This document shows positions 1-9,037 of a DNA stretch of 64,000 nt, one piece after another. The number at the start of each line of letters is the position of its first letter. Position 1 is the stretch's first letter. Position numbers and translations under genes: made by a program. This stretch comes from an uncultured Prevotellaceae bacterium. Lineage in GTDB: Bacteria; Bacteroidota; Bacteroidia; Bacteroidales; Bacteroidaceae. The DNA lies in NCBI GenBank assembly GCA_900316315.1, contig ONCK01000003.1, forward strand, positions 62,001 to 126,000. The letters are read 5' to 3'. The notes beneath the pieces are model-generated. The model ran no database searches and was not told the origin of the DNA. It saw nothing but the letters and a program-made list of their open reading frames with translations.

Positions 1-873
1 ATTGAGTGGGGAGTTCCCCATAATGAGATAGTTATTGTAGGTGTCAATGGCATAATTGTCGTAGACCTCTTCACGGGTAAAATATTTCATGAGGTCAAAA
101 GGCGCCTCCATATTGTAGCAGAGATTGGCTAATTCGAAGAGTAGCAATTCAAACTCTGCTTTATTGACATGTTGATTAGCATATACGGTATCTGAGAAGA
201 GACGCTTAATTAAGCCTTCCGGATGACTATGAGCTTTCCGCCAAGCCTCCCGGCTCTTGAGCAACTGTTGGCTTCCACTGTATTTGTTATATTTTGATTC
301 GCTGCTAGCGAGATACCACTTATCGGCATAAGAGGCATCGCTATGGATATCCAGTTGAGGCGCGAGTCCCTGCAGTTCATATAGCTGGTTCATCATGGAC
401 AATATACATCGCATGACAGGCGTGCTGTGCGCCTCTATGTGTACCTTTCCCCGAAATAGTGATGGAAAATTGCGATACATGCGCTTTGCGATGCCTCGAT
501 GCTGACGTGCTCCGAGAGGCGTAAGTTCTCCCAAACGGTCCTTTGCACGATCAGCAAGCGAATCGACAATGATGCGTACTTCATGCCCTGCTATCGTGAG
601 CTTGCCTAAGGAGTCTGCCAAGTCGAGTATCTGCTTCGGCCGGCTGTATCCGTAGGAGCGCCAGTGCATCCTGCTGCCATGACGGGCAAAGGTGCTCAGA
701 TAGACTGGCTTATATCCCTTCGGGGCCGGAGTATAGATGATACCATTAGGCTCCGGATAGATGCAGTGATTGGCCCCGCCGAGATTGGGATTGGCATAAA
801 TCTGTTCTCGAGTCGTCTGTGCGCTGACGGGCACGAGACAAAAGAGCATGCATATGAGCTGTAGGAAACGCAT
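1..873 (-). CDS. Histidine phosphatase family protein, secreted (3' end beyond window)
   Basis: Translation from the ATG at 873 gives a signal peptide (MRFLQLICMLFCLVPVSAQ) and then the phosphohistidine motif ARHGSRMH about 70 residues in, typical of the histidine acid phosphatase/phytase branch. The frame stays open to position 1, so the C-terminal part with the proton-donor motif lies outside the window. It is closely related to the complete gene just upstream in transcription (897-2192): both share a CIYPEP/CAYPEP-type segment, the RHGSR motif and the HIEAHSTPV/HVEAHSTPV region. The two are tandem paralogues 23 bp apart and probably co-transcribed. The likely role is periplasmic or surface release of phosphate from organic phosphates, possibly inositol phosphates as in the MINPP-like enzymes of Bacteroides. 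The substrate cannot be read from the sequence. Confidence 0.85.
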   Translation of the reverse strand, partial: MRFLQLICMLFCLVPVSAQTTREQIYANPNLGGANHCIYPEPNGIIYTPAPKGYKPVYLSTFARHGSRMHWRSYGYSRPKQILDLADSLGKLTIAGHEVRIIVDSLADRAKDRLGELTPLGARQHRGIAKRMYRNFPSLFRGKVHIEAHSTPVMRCILSMMNQLYELQGLAPQLDIHSDASYADKWYLASSESKYNKYSGSQQLLKSREAWRKAHSHPEGLIKRLFSDTVYANQHVNKAEFELLLFELANLCYNMEAPFDLMKYFTREEVYDNYAIDTYNNYLIMGNSPLN

Positions 874-896
874 AGGAGACTTTGTGAAATACAAGA

Positions 897-2192
897 CTAT
901 TTTGGGGTTTTGCTAATAAGATTCATACAGTAGGCTCGAAAGTCTTGCCATTTATAATAAGGAGCTATATCACTCTTAATTGGCATTTTCATCTCTCGCT
1001 CGTTGAGCAAGACCTTAACGAGATCAGGTTTGTTTTTGCTTCGATAAAAGATAAACTGCAGATTGGTGGCCATAGGAGTAATCTCATAAGTCTTCCATTG
1101 TTCAGCGACGACATCCGGATTATCAGTGTGCACTCCAAATGAGCCTAAATGAAGCAGAGAGGCAATGGGCATCACGACAATATCATGGCCGAAGCGCAGG
1201 GTAACATTGTGGGATTTGCTCCGTGCTAGACAAGTATCCGCTGTATGAATGATATTGAGCAGCGTATGCACCTTATAATAGGGCATAGCGTAACTCGTAT
1301 AGGAGTTAAAGCCCATTTTTAGGAACCAGCGGAAATTATTATACTTCCAAATGTCATAGATTTCTTCTGGGGTAAATATGGAATACAGGTCAAAGAAGCC
1401 GCCTCGCGTTTGGTCGACATCCTGATTTTGCAAGATACCGGCAAGCCCCAGGAGTCTGTACATCAATAGGTGACGCTTTACATGCCTATGAACATATGCA
1501 CTATCTGTAAATAGGACCGACATCAGACGTTCAGGCCTGATCAACTCCTGCTCCAATTTGCATGACACGGCGTCAATCTTTCTTTTGTCTTGATACTTCT
1601 TGATGGTCGGGTTTTCTTCATTCAGATAATAGTAGTCTGCATATGATGCATCACTATTAAGCGTAAGATGAGGGCAGAGTGCCTTGAGGGTCACACACTC
1701 ATTCAGCATGGAGAGCACACTTCGGACAACCGGCGTACTATGGGCCTCTACATGGACATCGCCGCGAAACACTTCCGGATAATTGTGCACCATGCGGCGT
1801 GCTATGCCTTGATGTTGCAAAGCCCCGAGTCGGGTGAGATCTCCTATCCGGTGGATAGACAGTCGGTAAACAGAGTCCGTCACTTGATAGACATGCTCTC
1901 CAAGCGGTGTGAGCACTCCATGCTCGTGAGCCTTTCGCATCGTATAATAGGGCACCGTGTATCCTACGGAGTCGGAGTGATAGCGGGAGCCATGACGCGC
2001 ATATGTGCTGATGTAAAAAGGCTTGTATCCCTTAGGAGGCTTGGTGTAAACAACATTTTCCGGTTCCGGATAAGCACAATAATTGTATCCACTACGACGG
2101 AAATCGGCATAGATCTCATCGCGTGATGAAGACTGGGCCCATGATGAAAGGGCTGACAAGCAAAGTAAAATAAACACAAAAGTCTTATTCAT
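897..2192 (-). CDS. Histidine phosphatase family protein, secreted
   Basis: This 431-residue protein starts with a clear signal peptide (MNKTFVFILLCLSALSSWAQ). The catalytic RHGSR lies at residues 66-70 and a second conserved block, HVEAHSTPVVR, at about 147-157. The late motif FGHD (H336, D337) matches the HD proton-donor signature of branch-2 histidine acid phosphatases. MINPP-type phytases normally carry HAE at this place, so an inositol-polyphosphate activity is possible but not implied. The length is near that of the Bacteroides secreted phosphatases of this superfamily (about 425 residues). It is followed 23 bp downstream by a paralogue (1-873). No strong promoter was identified upstream. 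Function as a phosphomonoesterase is well supported; the substrate is unknown. Confidence 0.88.
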   Translation of the reverse strand: MNKTFVFILLCLSALSSWAQSSSRDEIYADFRRSGYNYCAYPEPENVVYTKPPKGYKPFYISTYARHGSRYHSDSVGYTVPYYTMRKAHEHGVLTPLGEHVYQVTDSVYRLSIHRIGDLTRLGALQHQGIARRMVHNYPEVFRGDVHVEAHSTPVVRSVLSMLNECVTLKALCPHLTLNSDASYADYYYLNEENPTIKKYQDKRKIDAVSCKLEQELIRPERLMSVLFTDSAYVHRHVKRHLLMYRLLGLAGILQNQDVDQTRGGFFDLYSIFTPEEIYDIWKYNNFRWFLKMGFNSYTSYAMPYYKVHTLLNIIHTADTCLARSKSHNVTLRFGHDIVVMPIASLLHLGSFGVHTDNPDVVAEQWKTYEITPMATNLQFIFYRSKNKPDLVKVLLNEREMKMPIKSDIAPYYKWQDFRAYCMNLISKTPK

Positions 2193-2320
2193 GCGCTTAA
2201 GAGTTTGTTTGATGGTTATAATGTGACTTGTGTCAAATATTCCTCTATACTCAAATGAATAATTATCAGACTCTACAATACACTCGTGCAGTCACGTGTC
2301 GCTCTATTCCGGTCTGATAC

Positions 2321-3166
2321 TTAGACGATCAGGTCCAGGCTATACAGGTAGATGACGGTTGCCGGTATGGCCAATAAGGCGCTGTCAAACCGGTCAAGCA
2401 CACCCCCATGGCCGGGCAAGAAACGCCCGCTATCCTTCATGCCGAGCTGACGCTTGAATAGGCTCTCGACCAAGTCGCCCCAAGTGCCAAAGACTACAAT
2501 GATGAGTCCCAGTCCCAGCCATGCCGGGAGAGAGAGGATGTGGTACTCGGTATTTGTGATCAGATAAGCGCAACAGGCTGCGAGGAGCACGACCACTCCT
2601 CCCCCGATGCTGCCTATCCATGACTTGTGAGGGGAGACACGGGGGAAAAGGCGATAGGGAATCTTTGTATGCAACAGGCTCCCAAAGACATAGGCGCCCG
2701 AGTCATTGAGCCACAAGAAGACAAAGACACTCAAGGGTAGTATGGCTGAATATCCTGTCTCTGGGCGGAAGGCAAGGAGATTAAATAGAGCGAAGGGGAA
2801 AGCAATATACACCTGTCCTGCAAACGTATAGGCAATATTGGCAAGCGGATGTGGCTTGACGAGATACAGTTCGCTCACCAATATGAAGACGACGGAGAGG
2901 GTCCATGGCATAAATATGACCAGACTTGCCTGTCCACTGCTGAAAAGATAAAAGGCCAAGAAGAGCAGTACGCCGGAAATCGTGCTCACTGTGCGATTGA
3001 TATCAGCCAAATTGTGATCTTCGAGGATATTATTGAATTCCTCGATTGCCAAAGCTGTGACAATTGTGAAAAGCAGACAGAAGGAAATCTTGCCCAACAG
3101 TATACACAAAGTGAAGACCGTCACATAGCCTATGCCCGAGAGTGTTCGCTGAGTGAGATTACTCAT
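2321..3166 (-). CDS. cdsA: Phosphatidate cytidylyltransferase CdsA
   Basis: The enzyme makes CDP-diacylglycerol from phosphatidate and CTP at the inner membrane, the branch point of phospholipid synthesis. The 281-residue protein has several hydrophobic segments and ends with the CdsA signature, seen here as GHGGVLDRFDS, preceded by the usual KRQLGMKDSGRFLPGHGG region. The frame is open further upstream, but that extension is a very basic shadow of the ftsH 3' end. The start chosen is the ATG at 3166 ([11 protein letters not shown]), which overlaps the ftsH stop region by 8 bp and suggests translational coupling. The order rsfS-ftsH-cdsA is common in Bacteroidetes. Confidence 0.93.
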   Translation of the reverse strand: MSNLTQRTLSGIGYVTVFTLCILLGKISFCLLFTIVTALAIEEFNNILEDHNLADINRTVSTISGVLLFLAFYLFSSGQASLVIFMPWTLSVVFILVSELYLVKPHPLANIAYTFAGQVYIAFPFALFNLLAFRPETGYSAILPLSVFVFLWLNDSGAYVFGSLLHTKIPYRLFPRVSPHKSWIGSIGGGVVVLLAACCAYLITNTEYHILSLPAWLGLGLIIVVFGTWGDLVESLFKRQLGMKDSGRFLPGHGGVLDRFDSALLAIPATVIYLYSLDLIV

Positions 3167-5375
3167 GTGGCTCGTCTTTTTTATCAGAAGGCGCTTCCGA
3201 TGACTCATCTGATCCAGCTGATGCAGATGCATCTCCCTCGGCGGTCTTGTCATCTTCATTCTGTGTTGCACCGTCTTTTGCAGCCTTAGCCGCATCTTTC
3301 TTAAGGAGAGCCTCTTTCTCATCCTCGGGCAGTTCGCCATTTTCGAGCAGTATATGGTTAATCTTCTCCTTGAGAGCGTCTTGTTCTGCTTTCTCCTTCT
3401 CTGCCTCAGCGGCTTCCTTGGCCTCGAGCTCTTTCTGTATGCGGTCGTTCTCAGCAATCAATTCATCAGAGCGACTTACCCAAGGACGTTTGCCAAATAT
3501 CTTTTCTACATCCTCGGCAAAGATGACCTCACGATCAATCAGCAGCTGAGCCAACTGTGCATGGCCTTCTCTGTGCTCCTCCAGAATCTGCTTGGCCCGC
3601 TCATATTGCCGGCGGATGAGATCCTTGACTTCCTTGTCGATAAGTTCTGCAGTCCTGTCAGAATACGGTTTATTAAAGGAGTACTCCTGCTGAGAGTCAT
3701 AGTAGCAGATATTAGACAGATTGTCACTCATGCCAAGATAAGCAACCATGCCAAAGGCAGACTTATTGACTCGCTCAAGGTCATTGAGCGCTCCGCTGGA
3801 TATATGTCCGGTAAACAGATCCTCCGCGGCTCGTCCACCAAGCGTGGCGCATATTTCATCGAGCATCTGTTCGCGTGTAGTGATGGTCCGTTCCTCTGGG
3901 AGATACCATGCCGCGCCGAGTGACTGCCCACGAGGCACTATCGTCACCTTGACGAGCGGGTTGGCATATTGCAAGAACCACGATATTGTAGCATGTCCGG
4001 CTTCATGGATAGCGATTGTGCGCTTCTCCTCGGCAGTCATGACCTTTGTCTTCTTCTCCATACCGCCAATAATACGGTCGATAGCGTCCAGAAATTCCTG
4101 TTTGCCGACTGCCGGGCGATCACGGCGGGCCGCTATTAGTGCTGCTTCGTTGCAGACATTGGCGATATCGGCTCCGGAGAATCCTGGAGTCTGACGGGCC
4201 AACAGGTCTACGTCTACGGTGTTATCCATCTTCAGAGGCTTCATGTGCACGAGGAAGATCTGCTTACGCTCAGGCAGTCCCGGAAGCTCCACATGAATCT
4301 GACGGTCAAAACGGCCGGCGCGCAGCAATGCCTTGTCCAGAATGTCGGCGCGATTGGTGGCGGCCAATACGATGATGCCACTATTAGGCACAAATCCATC
4401 CATCTCCGTCAGCAACTGATTGAGGGTGTTCTCGCGCTCGTCGTTGCCTCCCATAGACGGATTGCGGCCGCGCGCTCGTCCGACGGCATCGATCTCATCA
4501 ATAAATACGATACAAGGCGCCTTCTCCTTGGCTTGGCGGAATAGGTCGCGTACTCGGCTGGCACCGACTCCGACAAACATCTCCACAAAGTCTGATCCTG
4601 AGATAGAGAAGAAGGGCACATTGGCCTCACCCGCCACAGCCTTGGCCAGCAGGGTCTTACCCGTTCCAGGAGGGCCTACGAGGAGTACACCCTTGGGGAT
4701 CTTTCCGCCTAGGTCTGTGTATTTCTTTGGCGACTTCAGGAATTTTACGATTTCCTGTACCTCCTGCTTCGCCTCGTCCTGACCAGCCACGTCTTTGAAG
4801 GTCACACGTACGCCATCCTCCTTGTCATAGATTCGCGCCTTGCTTTTGCCAACACTGAAGATGCCGCCGCCTCCACCGCCGCCACTATTGTTCATCTGAC
4901 GAATAAAGAACCACCAGAAAGCGATAATCAACAGTGTGGGCAGAAGCAAGTTCACCAGCAAACTGCTGAAGATGCTGCCTCCTGGCTCATAAGTCACTTG
5001 GCCATTGAAGTGGCCGGCAGCCCGCTGCTGGGTGATATAGTTATCAACATTGTCCACCGATGGGATGTCAGCCGTTACATTGGCATTGTTGCCCGCCTGA
5101 GCCGCATTGCCAAAGATCTTGCCGGCGTATTTCTTTTTGACATACATCGTGACCTTGCCATCCCCCTTGTTTATCGTGATTTTGCTGGCATATCCGAGCG
5201 ACACATACTGCTGAAAATCGGAATAGTTGACTTCCTTCTGAAAGGCCGAGTTGCCTCCGCTGCCCTGATAGAGGAGCCAGGCAAGTATTATGATAATGAT
5301 GACGTAAACCCAGTTGAGGTTAAAACGCGGCATATTCATCCTATTGTTCTTATTGTCGGATCTGTTTGACGGCAT
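3159..5375 (-). CDS. ftsH: ATP-dependent zinc metalloprotease FtsH
   Basis: A 738-residue membrane AAA+ protease that degrades misfolded or regulatory membrane and cytoplasmic proteins. The first transmembrane segment is at about residues 22-37 and the second at about 135-155, with a periplasmic domain between them. A glycine-rich linker follows, then the Walker A motif GPPGTGKT (about 232-239), Walker B ([12 protein letters not shown]), the AAA second region of homology with ATNRADILD, and the zinc site HEAGH (about 452-456). The C-terminal 90 residues are rich in Glu, Lys and Ala and probably disordered or coiled, as in many Bacteroidetes homologues. It lies 16 bp after rsfS and overlaps cdsA by 8 bp, so the three form one operon read from the promoter upstream of rsfS. 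Confidence 0.98.
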   Translation of the reverse strand: MPSNRSDNKNNRMNMPRFNLNWVYVIIIIILAWLLYQGSGGNSAFQKEVNYSDFQQYVSLGYASKITINKGDGKVTMYVKKKYAGKIFGNAAQAGNNANVTADIPSVDNVDNYITQQRAAGHFNGQVTYEPGGSIFSSLLVNLLLPTLLIIAFWWFFIRQMNNSGGGGGGGIFSVGKSKARIYDKEDGVRVTFKDVAGQDEAKQEVQEIVKFLKSPKKYTDLGGKIPKGVLLVGPPGTGKTLLAKAVAGEANVPFFSISGSDFVEMFVGVGASRVRDLFRQAKEKAPCIVFIDEIDAVGRARGRNPSMGGNDERENTLNQLLTEMDGFVPNSGIIVLAATNRADILDKALLRAGRFDRQIHVELPGLPERKQIFLVHMKPLKMDNTVDVDLLARQTPGFSGADIANVCNEAALIAARRDRPAVGKQEFLDAIDRIIGGMEKKTKVMTAEEKRTIAIHEAGHATISWFLQYANPLVKVTIVPRGQSLGAAWYLPEERTITTREQMLDEICATLGGRAAEDLFTGHISSGALNDLERVNKSAFGMVAYLGMSDNLSNICYYDSQQEYSFNKPYSDRTAELIDKEVKDLIRRQYERAKQILEEHREGHAQLAQLLIDREVIFAEDVEKIFGKRPWVSRSDELIAENDRIQKELEAKEAAEAEKEKAEQDALKEKINHILLENGELPEDEKEALLKKDAAKAAKDGATQNEDDKTAEGDASASAGSDESSEAPSDKKDEPHE

Positions 5376-5391
5376 ATCTCTGAAAAATGGT

Positions 5392-5781
5392 TTAGTTGTT
5401 GGTGTTTTGTACGGCTATACAGTCCAGGTCCGGGAGGCATGTCAGCTGAGCGTCGGCCCAGAGATGCTCGAGGTCATAAAACTTCCTTGCCTGAGACTGA
5501 AAGACATGGACCATCACATCTCCGTAGTCTATGGCAATCCAGAGCGCATTGTCCTCTCCGTTGACGGCAAACGGCTTCATCTGCATCTTGTCATAGACTT
5601 CGTGGCCGATGTTGCCGGCAATGGCCTCCACTTGGTTGCGCGTGTTGCCTTGGCATACGATGAAGTCATCACATATTGCATTGTGGAGATGCTCGAGACT
5701 ACAGATGACTATTTGCTGTCCCTTTTTATCTTGTATGGCGTTGACGATAGTATGGAGTAAATCTTTCTTATTGTCCTGCAT
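5392..5781 (-). CDS. rsfS: Ribosome silencing factor RsfS (Iojap family)
   Basis: A 129-residue protein of the RsfS/Iojap family, which binds ribosomal protein L14 and blocks joining of the ribosomal subunits under nutrient limitation. The family pattern is visible: an N-terminal helix ending in IQDKKGQQIVI, the block DDFIVCQGNTRNQVEAIA, and the C-terminal core WIAIDYGDVMVHVFQ followed by ARKFYDLEHLWADA. It is the first gene of the rsfS-ftsH-cdsA operon. A TAnnTTTG promoter element lies 28-35 bp upstream of the ATG. Confidence 0.96.
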   Translation of the reverse strand: MQDNKKDLLHTIVNAIQDKKGQQIVICSLEHLHNAICDDFIVCQGNTRNQVEAIAGNIGHEVYDKMQMKPFAVNGEDNALWIAIDYGDVMVHVFQSQARKFYDLEHLWADAQLTCLPDLDCIAVQNTNN

Positions 5782-5808
5782 AAGCTTGATGCATTCTTTT
5801 CAAGATTG

Positions 5809-5816
5809 CAAATTTA
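5809..5816 (-). promoter_or_regulatory. Promoter -7 element of rsfS-ftsH-cdsA
   Basis: The minus strand reads TAAATTTG here, matching the Bacteroidetes housekeeping sigma consensus TAnnTTTG. The distance to the rsfS ATG at 5781 leaves a leader of roughly 20 nt. Confidence 0.55.
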
Positions 5817-5985
5817 CTTCTTTTCTCCGATTATAAGGCCTCCTGCATCTTTATTTTACCATATTTGAGGCTTTTCAAGACGAATAGCTATTCTCATCCA
5901 AGTTCCATCGCATGAGCCCCATCCGAGTCCGGCAGTCCCACAGAGATGAAAAATGCACTCTATCCGGCAATAGCACTACAACACC

Positions 5986-6849
5986 TCATTTGGAGTTTTC
6001 CGCCTTGTACTCCCGATAGGGATGGTCAAAGTCCAAATAATAGTAGTGATGCTGATGACGCTTATTTTTAGGCGGCTGCTGCATATACGTGTCCCCGAAG
6101 CACTTAAGCAGATACGCCCGTGCATCCGCCACGCCGTTGACTCTCTTGCCCTCAAAGCTGATGGGCTGCGGCTGCCCAAATACCTCCTTTGGTATCACCG
6201 CGTGAGTATGGTCATTGTAGAGGCAGATAAGGTCACAGTCCTCATAGGGATACTTGAGTAGTATCCGGCGAATCGTCTGCTGTATGTGCTGCAGCGTCGT
6301 CACCTTACGCAGCAAGAGCGGCACCCAGCTGCTCGGCCCGTGACCGTGACGATAGGGATCGCGATGGATAAGATAGAGCGCCCTAAAGCAGACGAAATAG
6401 TGCGCGATGTGGAGCCTGCGCCTCCATTTGGCTGACGGAGCCCCGTCCAGGGGATAGATATCGCAGTAGATGCCCCCCAGATAGGGATAGTGGGGGCGCT
6501 CTATCAGTGTCGTGCGCGCATCCTGTATCTTGCCAAAGGCCACAGGGTAAGTCGGATCGTTCTCGGGGCATACCAGTTCGAGATGGTCAGGCAGCCACTC
6601 CCGCCAGTGCCGGATCAGTCGTTCATAGTCAGGCCGCGGTAGACCGATGTCTATGTCATCATCCCAGGGTATGAAACCGCTGTGACGTACAGCGCCCAGC
6701 ATGCTCCCGTACATCAGGTAGTAGCGCAGCCCTTGCTTGTGACACATCTCGTCTATCGCCACCAATATGTCGAGAAGGCGCAGTTGGAGCTGGCGTATGT
6801 CGTAAGAGCCCCGTTGGGCGCTCATAAGTTTCTGATCAAGATCTTGCAT
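5986..6849 (-). CDS. LicD family protein (nucleotidyltransferase fold)
   Basis: The 287-residue protein carries the LicD hallmark: LRYYLMYGSMLGAVRHSG followed by FIPWDDDIDIGLPR, where the DDD/DID aspartates form the metal site of the nucleotidyltransferase-like fold. Family members transfer phosphocholine or other phospho-substituents to cell-surface glycans (LicD, fukutin-like). The second half (YCDIYPLDGAPS and further) also matches the family's usual layout. It stands alone, with no choline uptake or kinase genes near it, so the donor and acceptor are unknown. A capsule or lipopolysaccharide decoration role is an inference. Confidence 0.85.
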   Translation of the reverse strand: MQDLDQKLMSAQRGSYDIRQLQLRLLDILVAIDEMCHKQGLRYYLMYGSMLGAVRHSGFIPWDDDIDIGLPRPDYERLIRHWREWLPDHLELVCPENDPTYPVAFGKIQDARTTLIERPHYPYLGGIYCDIYPLDGAPSAKWRRRLHIAHYFVCFRALYLIHRDPYRHGHGPSSWVPLLLRKVTTLQHIQQTIRRILLKYPYEDCDLICLYNDHTHAVIPKEVFGQPQPISFEGKRVNGVADARAYLLKCFGDTYMQQPPKNKRHQHHYYYLDFDHPYREYKAENSK

Positions 6850-6903
6850 TGAGGTCTGTTTTTACAAAATATTGAGTAGACGGTGTTGTCCCTTTTTGTC
6901 CTA

Positions 6904-6911
6904 CAAAGATA
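6904..6911 (-). promoter_or_regulatory. Promoter -7 element of the LicD gene
   Basis: The minus strand reads TATCTTTG, a match to TAnnTTTG, about 55 bp before the LicD ATG at 6849. No clear -33 element was seen at the expected spacing. Confidence 0.45.
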
Positions 6912-7035
6912 AGACAATTATCTCAATCCCCCACTCCCATCTATTGGTTTTTGTTTACCGTATATCGCCCTCCCGACATGAGGCTCCCAGAGGCAGCTCA
7001 CCAATACCGATTGCTCTCTCTCATCAAGGCGTCTC

Positions 7036-7330
7036 AGAGGCAATTATTTTTTATATAAAAATTGGTCTGTACTCCCCAATTTCAGTCCAAAAGCAAAATT
7101 CGGATATAAATTCACGTTTCTCATTTATCCCACTGATTATCAAAGAATTATATCAAAATCAGACAATTTGTTAACTTGCTCAGTATCAGTCGATGACAAC
7201 ACGGCACTTAATTTAAAATAAGTCGGACCTATTTTAAATTAGGTCCGACTTTGTTACGCAAACAAGGTGACTTGTCATGTGCGCAACGGAACTTGTACAA
7301 ACTGCATCCAAAATTTATTATATAGAATTT
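7036..7330. repeat. Diverged interspersed repeat, copy A
   Basis: This stretch aligns by eye with 15296-15590. Shared blocks occur in the same order: an A/T block (caattattttttatataaaa versus caatcttttttataataaaa), a block like agtatcagtcgatgacaac versus actatcaggcgataacaac, the core TCGGACCTATTTTAAA, then TTGTTACGCAAACAAG versus TTGTAACGCAAACAAG, and finally AATTTATTATA. The copies are strongly diverged between the blocks. Neither lies in a coding gene. The identity of the element is unknown. Confidence 0.6.
7220..7251. repeat. 12-bp perfect inverted repeat inside repeat copy A
   Basis: AAGTCGGACCTA at 7220-7231 is the exact reverse complement of TAGGTCCGACTT at 7240-7251, with an 8-nt A/T loop. 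No long T-run follows on either strand, so a simple intrinsic terminator is not well supported. The same GTCGGAC core is seen in copy B and in the palindrome upstream of glpA. Confidence 0.7.
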
Positions 7331-7884
7331 TTCGTCGCTCACCCTACTTTCTATGCCGCCGCTTGCGAAGCGGGCAATATACCCCTTTATCGATCGCTCC
7401 CTACAGCTCTTGCCCAATACTCAGTGTTGCCCTTGGAGAGCGTCGGAAAACTGACTCTGACGGATTTACGCGCTTCGCACTGAGACGCTGATGCTGGAAT
7501 GAATGCTGTATGATGGAGAGATTTGCAAGTCCATAGAGGTCCTTTGGAGGCGCGTAGAGCCACTGAAACTGTGGCTGTGCACGGCTTATTTGCTCCACGA
7601 AAAGGTTTAGAGTGCACGCAGGAATCCCCTCTGCTTGCTTGGACTGTCTCAGTGAGTGGCCAAATTGATTTTTTCAGCTCCACAGTATGACAAGACTTCC
7701 GATAGAGCTATGACAGCGTCTTTGCAAACAAAAAAAGTTTCTGCACCAGAGTGAAATGTGTTATTAATAAAAAATATCCTTTTTTCAAAATGGCCAAATG
7801 ATATGCCTGACCTCGCTGATTGCCTGCAGACTTATTTACCATTCCTTTTGTGCATCACTAAACTGGCATGAAAAAATGGTCTGT

Positions 7885-8457
7885 CTAGTATTGCTGATAG
7901 CGGCGAGGAAGTGGGCGCGGATTGGCGGGACTGTCTACACGATGAAGAATAAGGGTCGTCGGCAGCTTGACCCATTTGCGATGCTCTACCCTGCGCAATC
8001 CATTGCTGCCCTCGATATCCATCTTGATCTGAGAGCGATCCAAAGCTGTGAGAAGCAAGACTTGGTCTTCCGACCCCATCTCATTAGAAAGATGAAGGAT
8101 TGCCTTCCCCTCTTTCAATTGATACGAGGTGACGAACCATGACTCATGAAGATTGCCCCATAGGTATCCATTAAGTTTACCTAGGAACTCGTAATTAGGG
8201 GCGACGACACAAGTGTCAATAAGATTAATGGTCAATGTCACGCCTTGGTCTGCATTGTAAAAGGATCCGACGTATAAAGAGTCCATGGCCTTATATGAGC
8301 GTATATTCTCTGACACAAGAGCTTCATTATGAGTTTCCCCCTCAATACCACTTCTGATGCTCTTTTCTTTCGACAAGCATAGACTAGCGCCCGACATTGT
8401 CAGGCTTATTCCCATTAGGACAAAAGTCGATATAAACAAACTCAGATTTCTAGACAT
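7885..8457 (-). CDS. Hypothetical exported protein
   Basis: I do not recognise this 190-residue protein. It begins with a basic residue and a long hydrophobic stretch (MSRNLSLFISTFVLMGISL), consistent with a signal peptide or anchor, and the rest is soluble with beta-rich composition (YVGSFYNADQGVTLTINLI, LLLTALDRSQIKMDIEG). It starts only 2 bp after the stop of the FHA-domain gene, so the two are almost certainly co-transcribed, and both follow the HU-CCDC81/SPOR gene. A cell-envelope role is suggested only by the context. Confidence 0.7.
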   Translation of the reverse strand: MSRNLSLFISTFVLMGISLTMSGASLCLSKEKSIRSGIEGETHNEALVSENIRSYKAMDSLYVGSFYNADQGVTLTINLIDTCVVAPNYEFLGKLNGYLWGNLHESWFVTSYQLKEGKAILHLSNEMGSEDQVLLLTALDRSQIKMDIEGSNGLRRVEHRKWVKLPTTLILHRVDSPANPRPLPRRYQQY

Positions 8458-8459
8458 TT

Positions 8460-8951
8460 CTATTTGTCTTCAGGTATATGAATAATCAGCGTCGCTGCCC
8501 CAATATTGATAATGGCATCATTGGACAATTGAATACGGTCTGCGTTTTTAAGGATTTCGCCTTGGTAAAACGTACCAGTACCACTCGGGGCGTCACGAAG
8601 GATAAACCGTTTGCGTCCTTGGGGGTCAACTTCTGCTTTTATGATGCAGTGAGTCGTATCAATACTGGGATCTACAGTACGAAAAGCAGCGTTTGCCTTT
8701 GTGCCCTTAATATGGCGTCCTATTACATTGTCTCCCTGCCGAATAGCTATTGTTTGTTTTTCCTGAAAGGCATTTTCGACTACTGTCAGCGTAGCCAATT
8801 GTGGACTTGTTTCCTCACGTTTATTTAACAAACGGATACGAAAAGTCTTTAGACAATCAGGACACTCAAATATGAGAGTCCGCTCTTTGGGGTATTGTGT
8901 TTCGTCAAAAGCTATCGTTCTGCCACATCTTGGGCATCTCACTTTTTTCAT
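8460..8951 (-). CDS. Zinc-ribbon and FHA domain protein
   Basis: The 163-residue protein opens with a CPRCG...CPDC zinc ribbon (about residues 5-32) and then an FHA domain at about 60-160. FHA hallmarks are visible: IGRHIKG at the first loop, then THCIIKA and LRDAPSGTGTFYQGEIL, with a final strand INIGAATLIIHI. FHA domains bind phosphothreonine peptides, so the protein may read a Ser/Thr kinase signal. No kinase or phosphatase of that type is visible in the window. The canonical SxxH is replaced by the DTTHC stretch, which keeps the histidine. It sits between the SPOR-domain gene and an exported protein. Confidence 0.88.
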   Translation of the reverse strand: MKKVRCPRCGRTIAFDETQYPKERTLIFECPDCLKTFRIRLLNKREETSPQLATLTVVENAFQEKQTIAIRQGDNVIGRHIKGTKANAAFRTVDPSIDTTHCIIKAEVDPQGRKRFILRDAPSGTGTFYQGEILKNADRIQLSNDAIINIGAATLIIHIPEDK

Positions 8952-9037
8952 GATACTTTAAGATTCCTCGCGCTCGTGTAGAAGGTCTCAGAATGGAGTG
9001 ATGCTAGAATTCCGCCTTCTGATATCTCGCCCTTAAA

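Larger units (their letters stand above)
6850..7884. other. Gene-poor stretch with repeat copy A
   Basis: Over 1 kb without a supportable gene. Short open frames exist on both strands but none has a recognisable protein pattern or a plausible start context. The left 60 bp hold the LicD promoter. The middle holds copy A of a diverged intergenic repeat (7036-7330) with a 12-bp inverted repeat. From about 7330 to 7880 I see no recognisable features. Confidence 0.5.

Noticed and set aside
3167-3457. Longer CdsA start adding about 97 residues.
   Set aside because: The extra part is a very basic, low-complexity shadow of the ftsH 3' end. The ATG at 3166 gives the normal CdsA length.
7220-7251. Inverted repeat as a transcription terminator.
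   Set aside because: No T-run follows on either strand and no gene ends nearby. The shared core with copy B fits a repeat better.
7387-7683. Two nested minus-strand open frames in the gene-poor stretch.
   Set aside because: They overlap each other in different frames and show no recognisable domain, so they were treated as chance frames.
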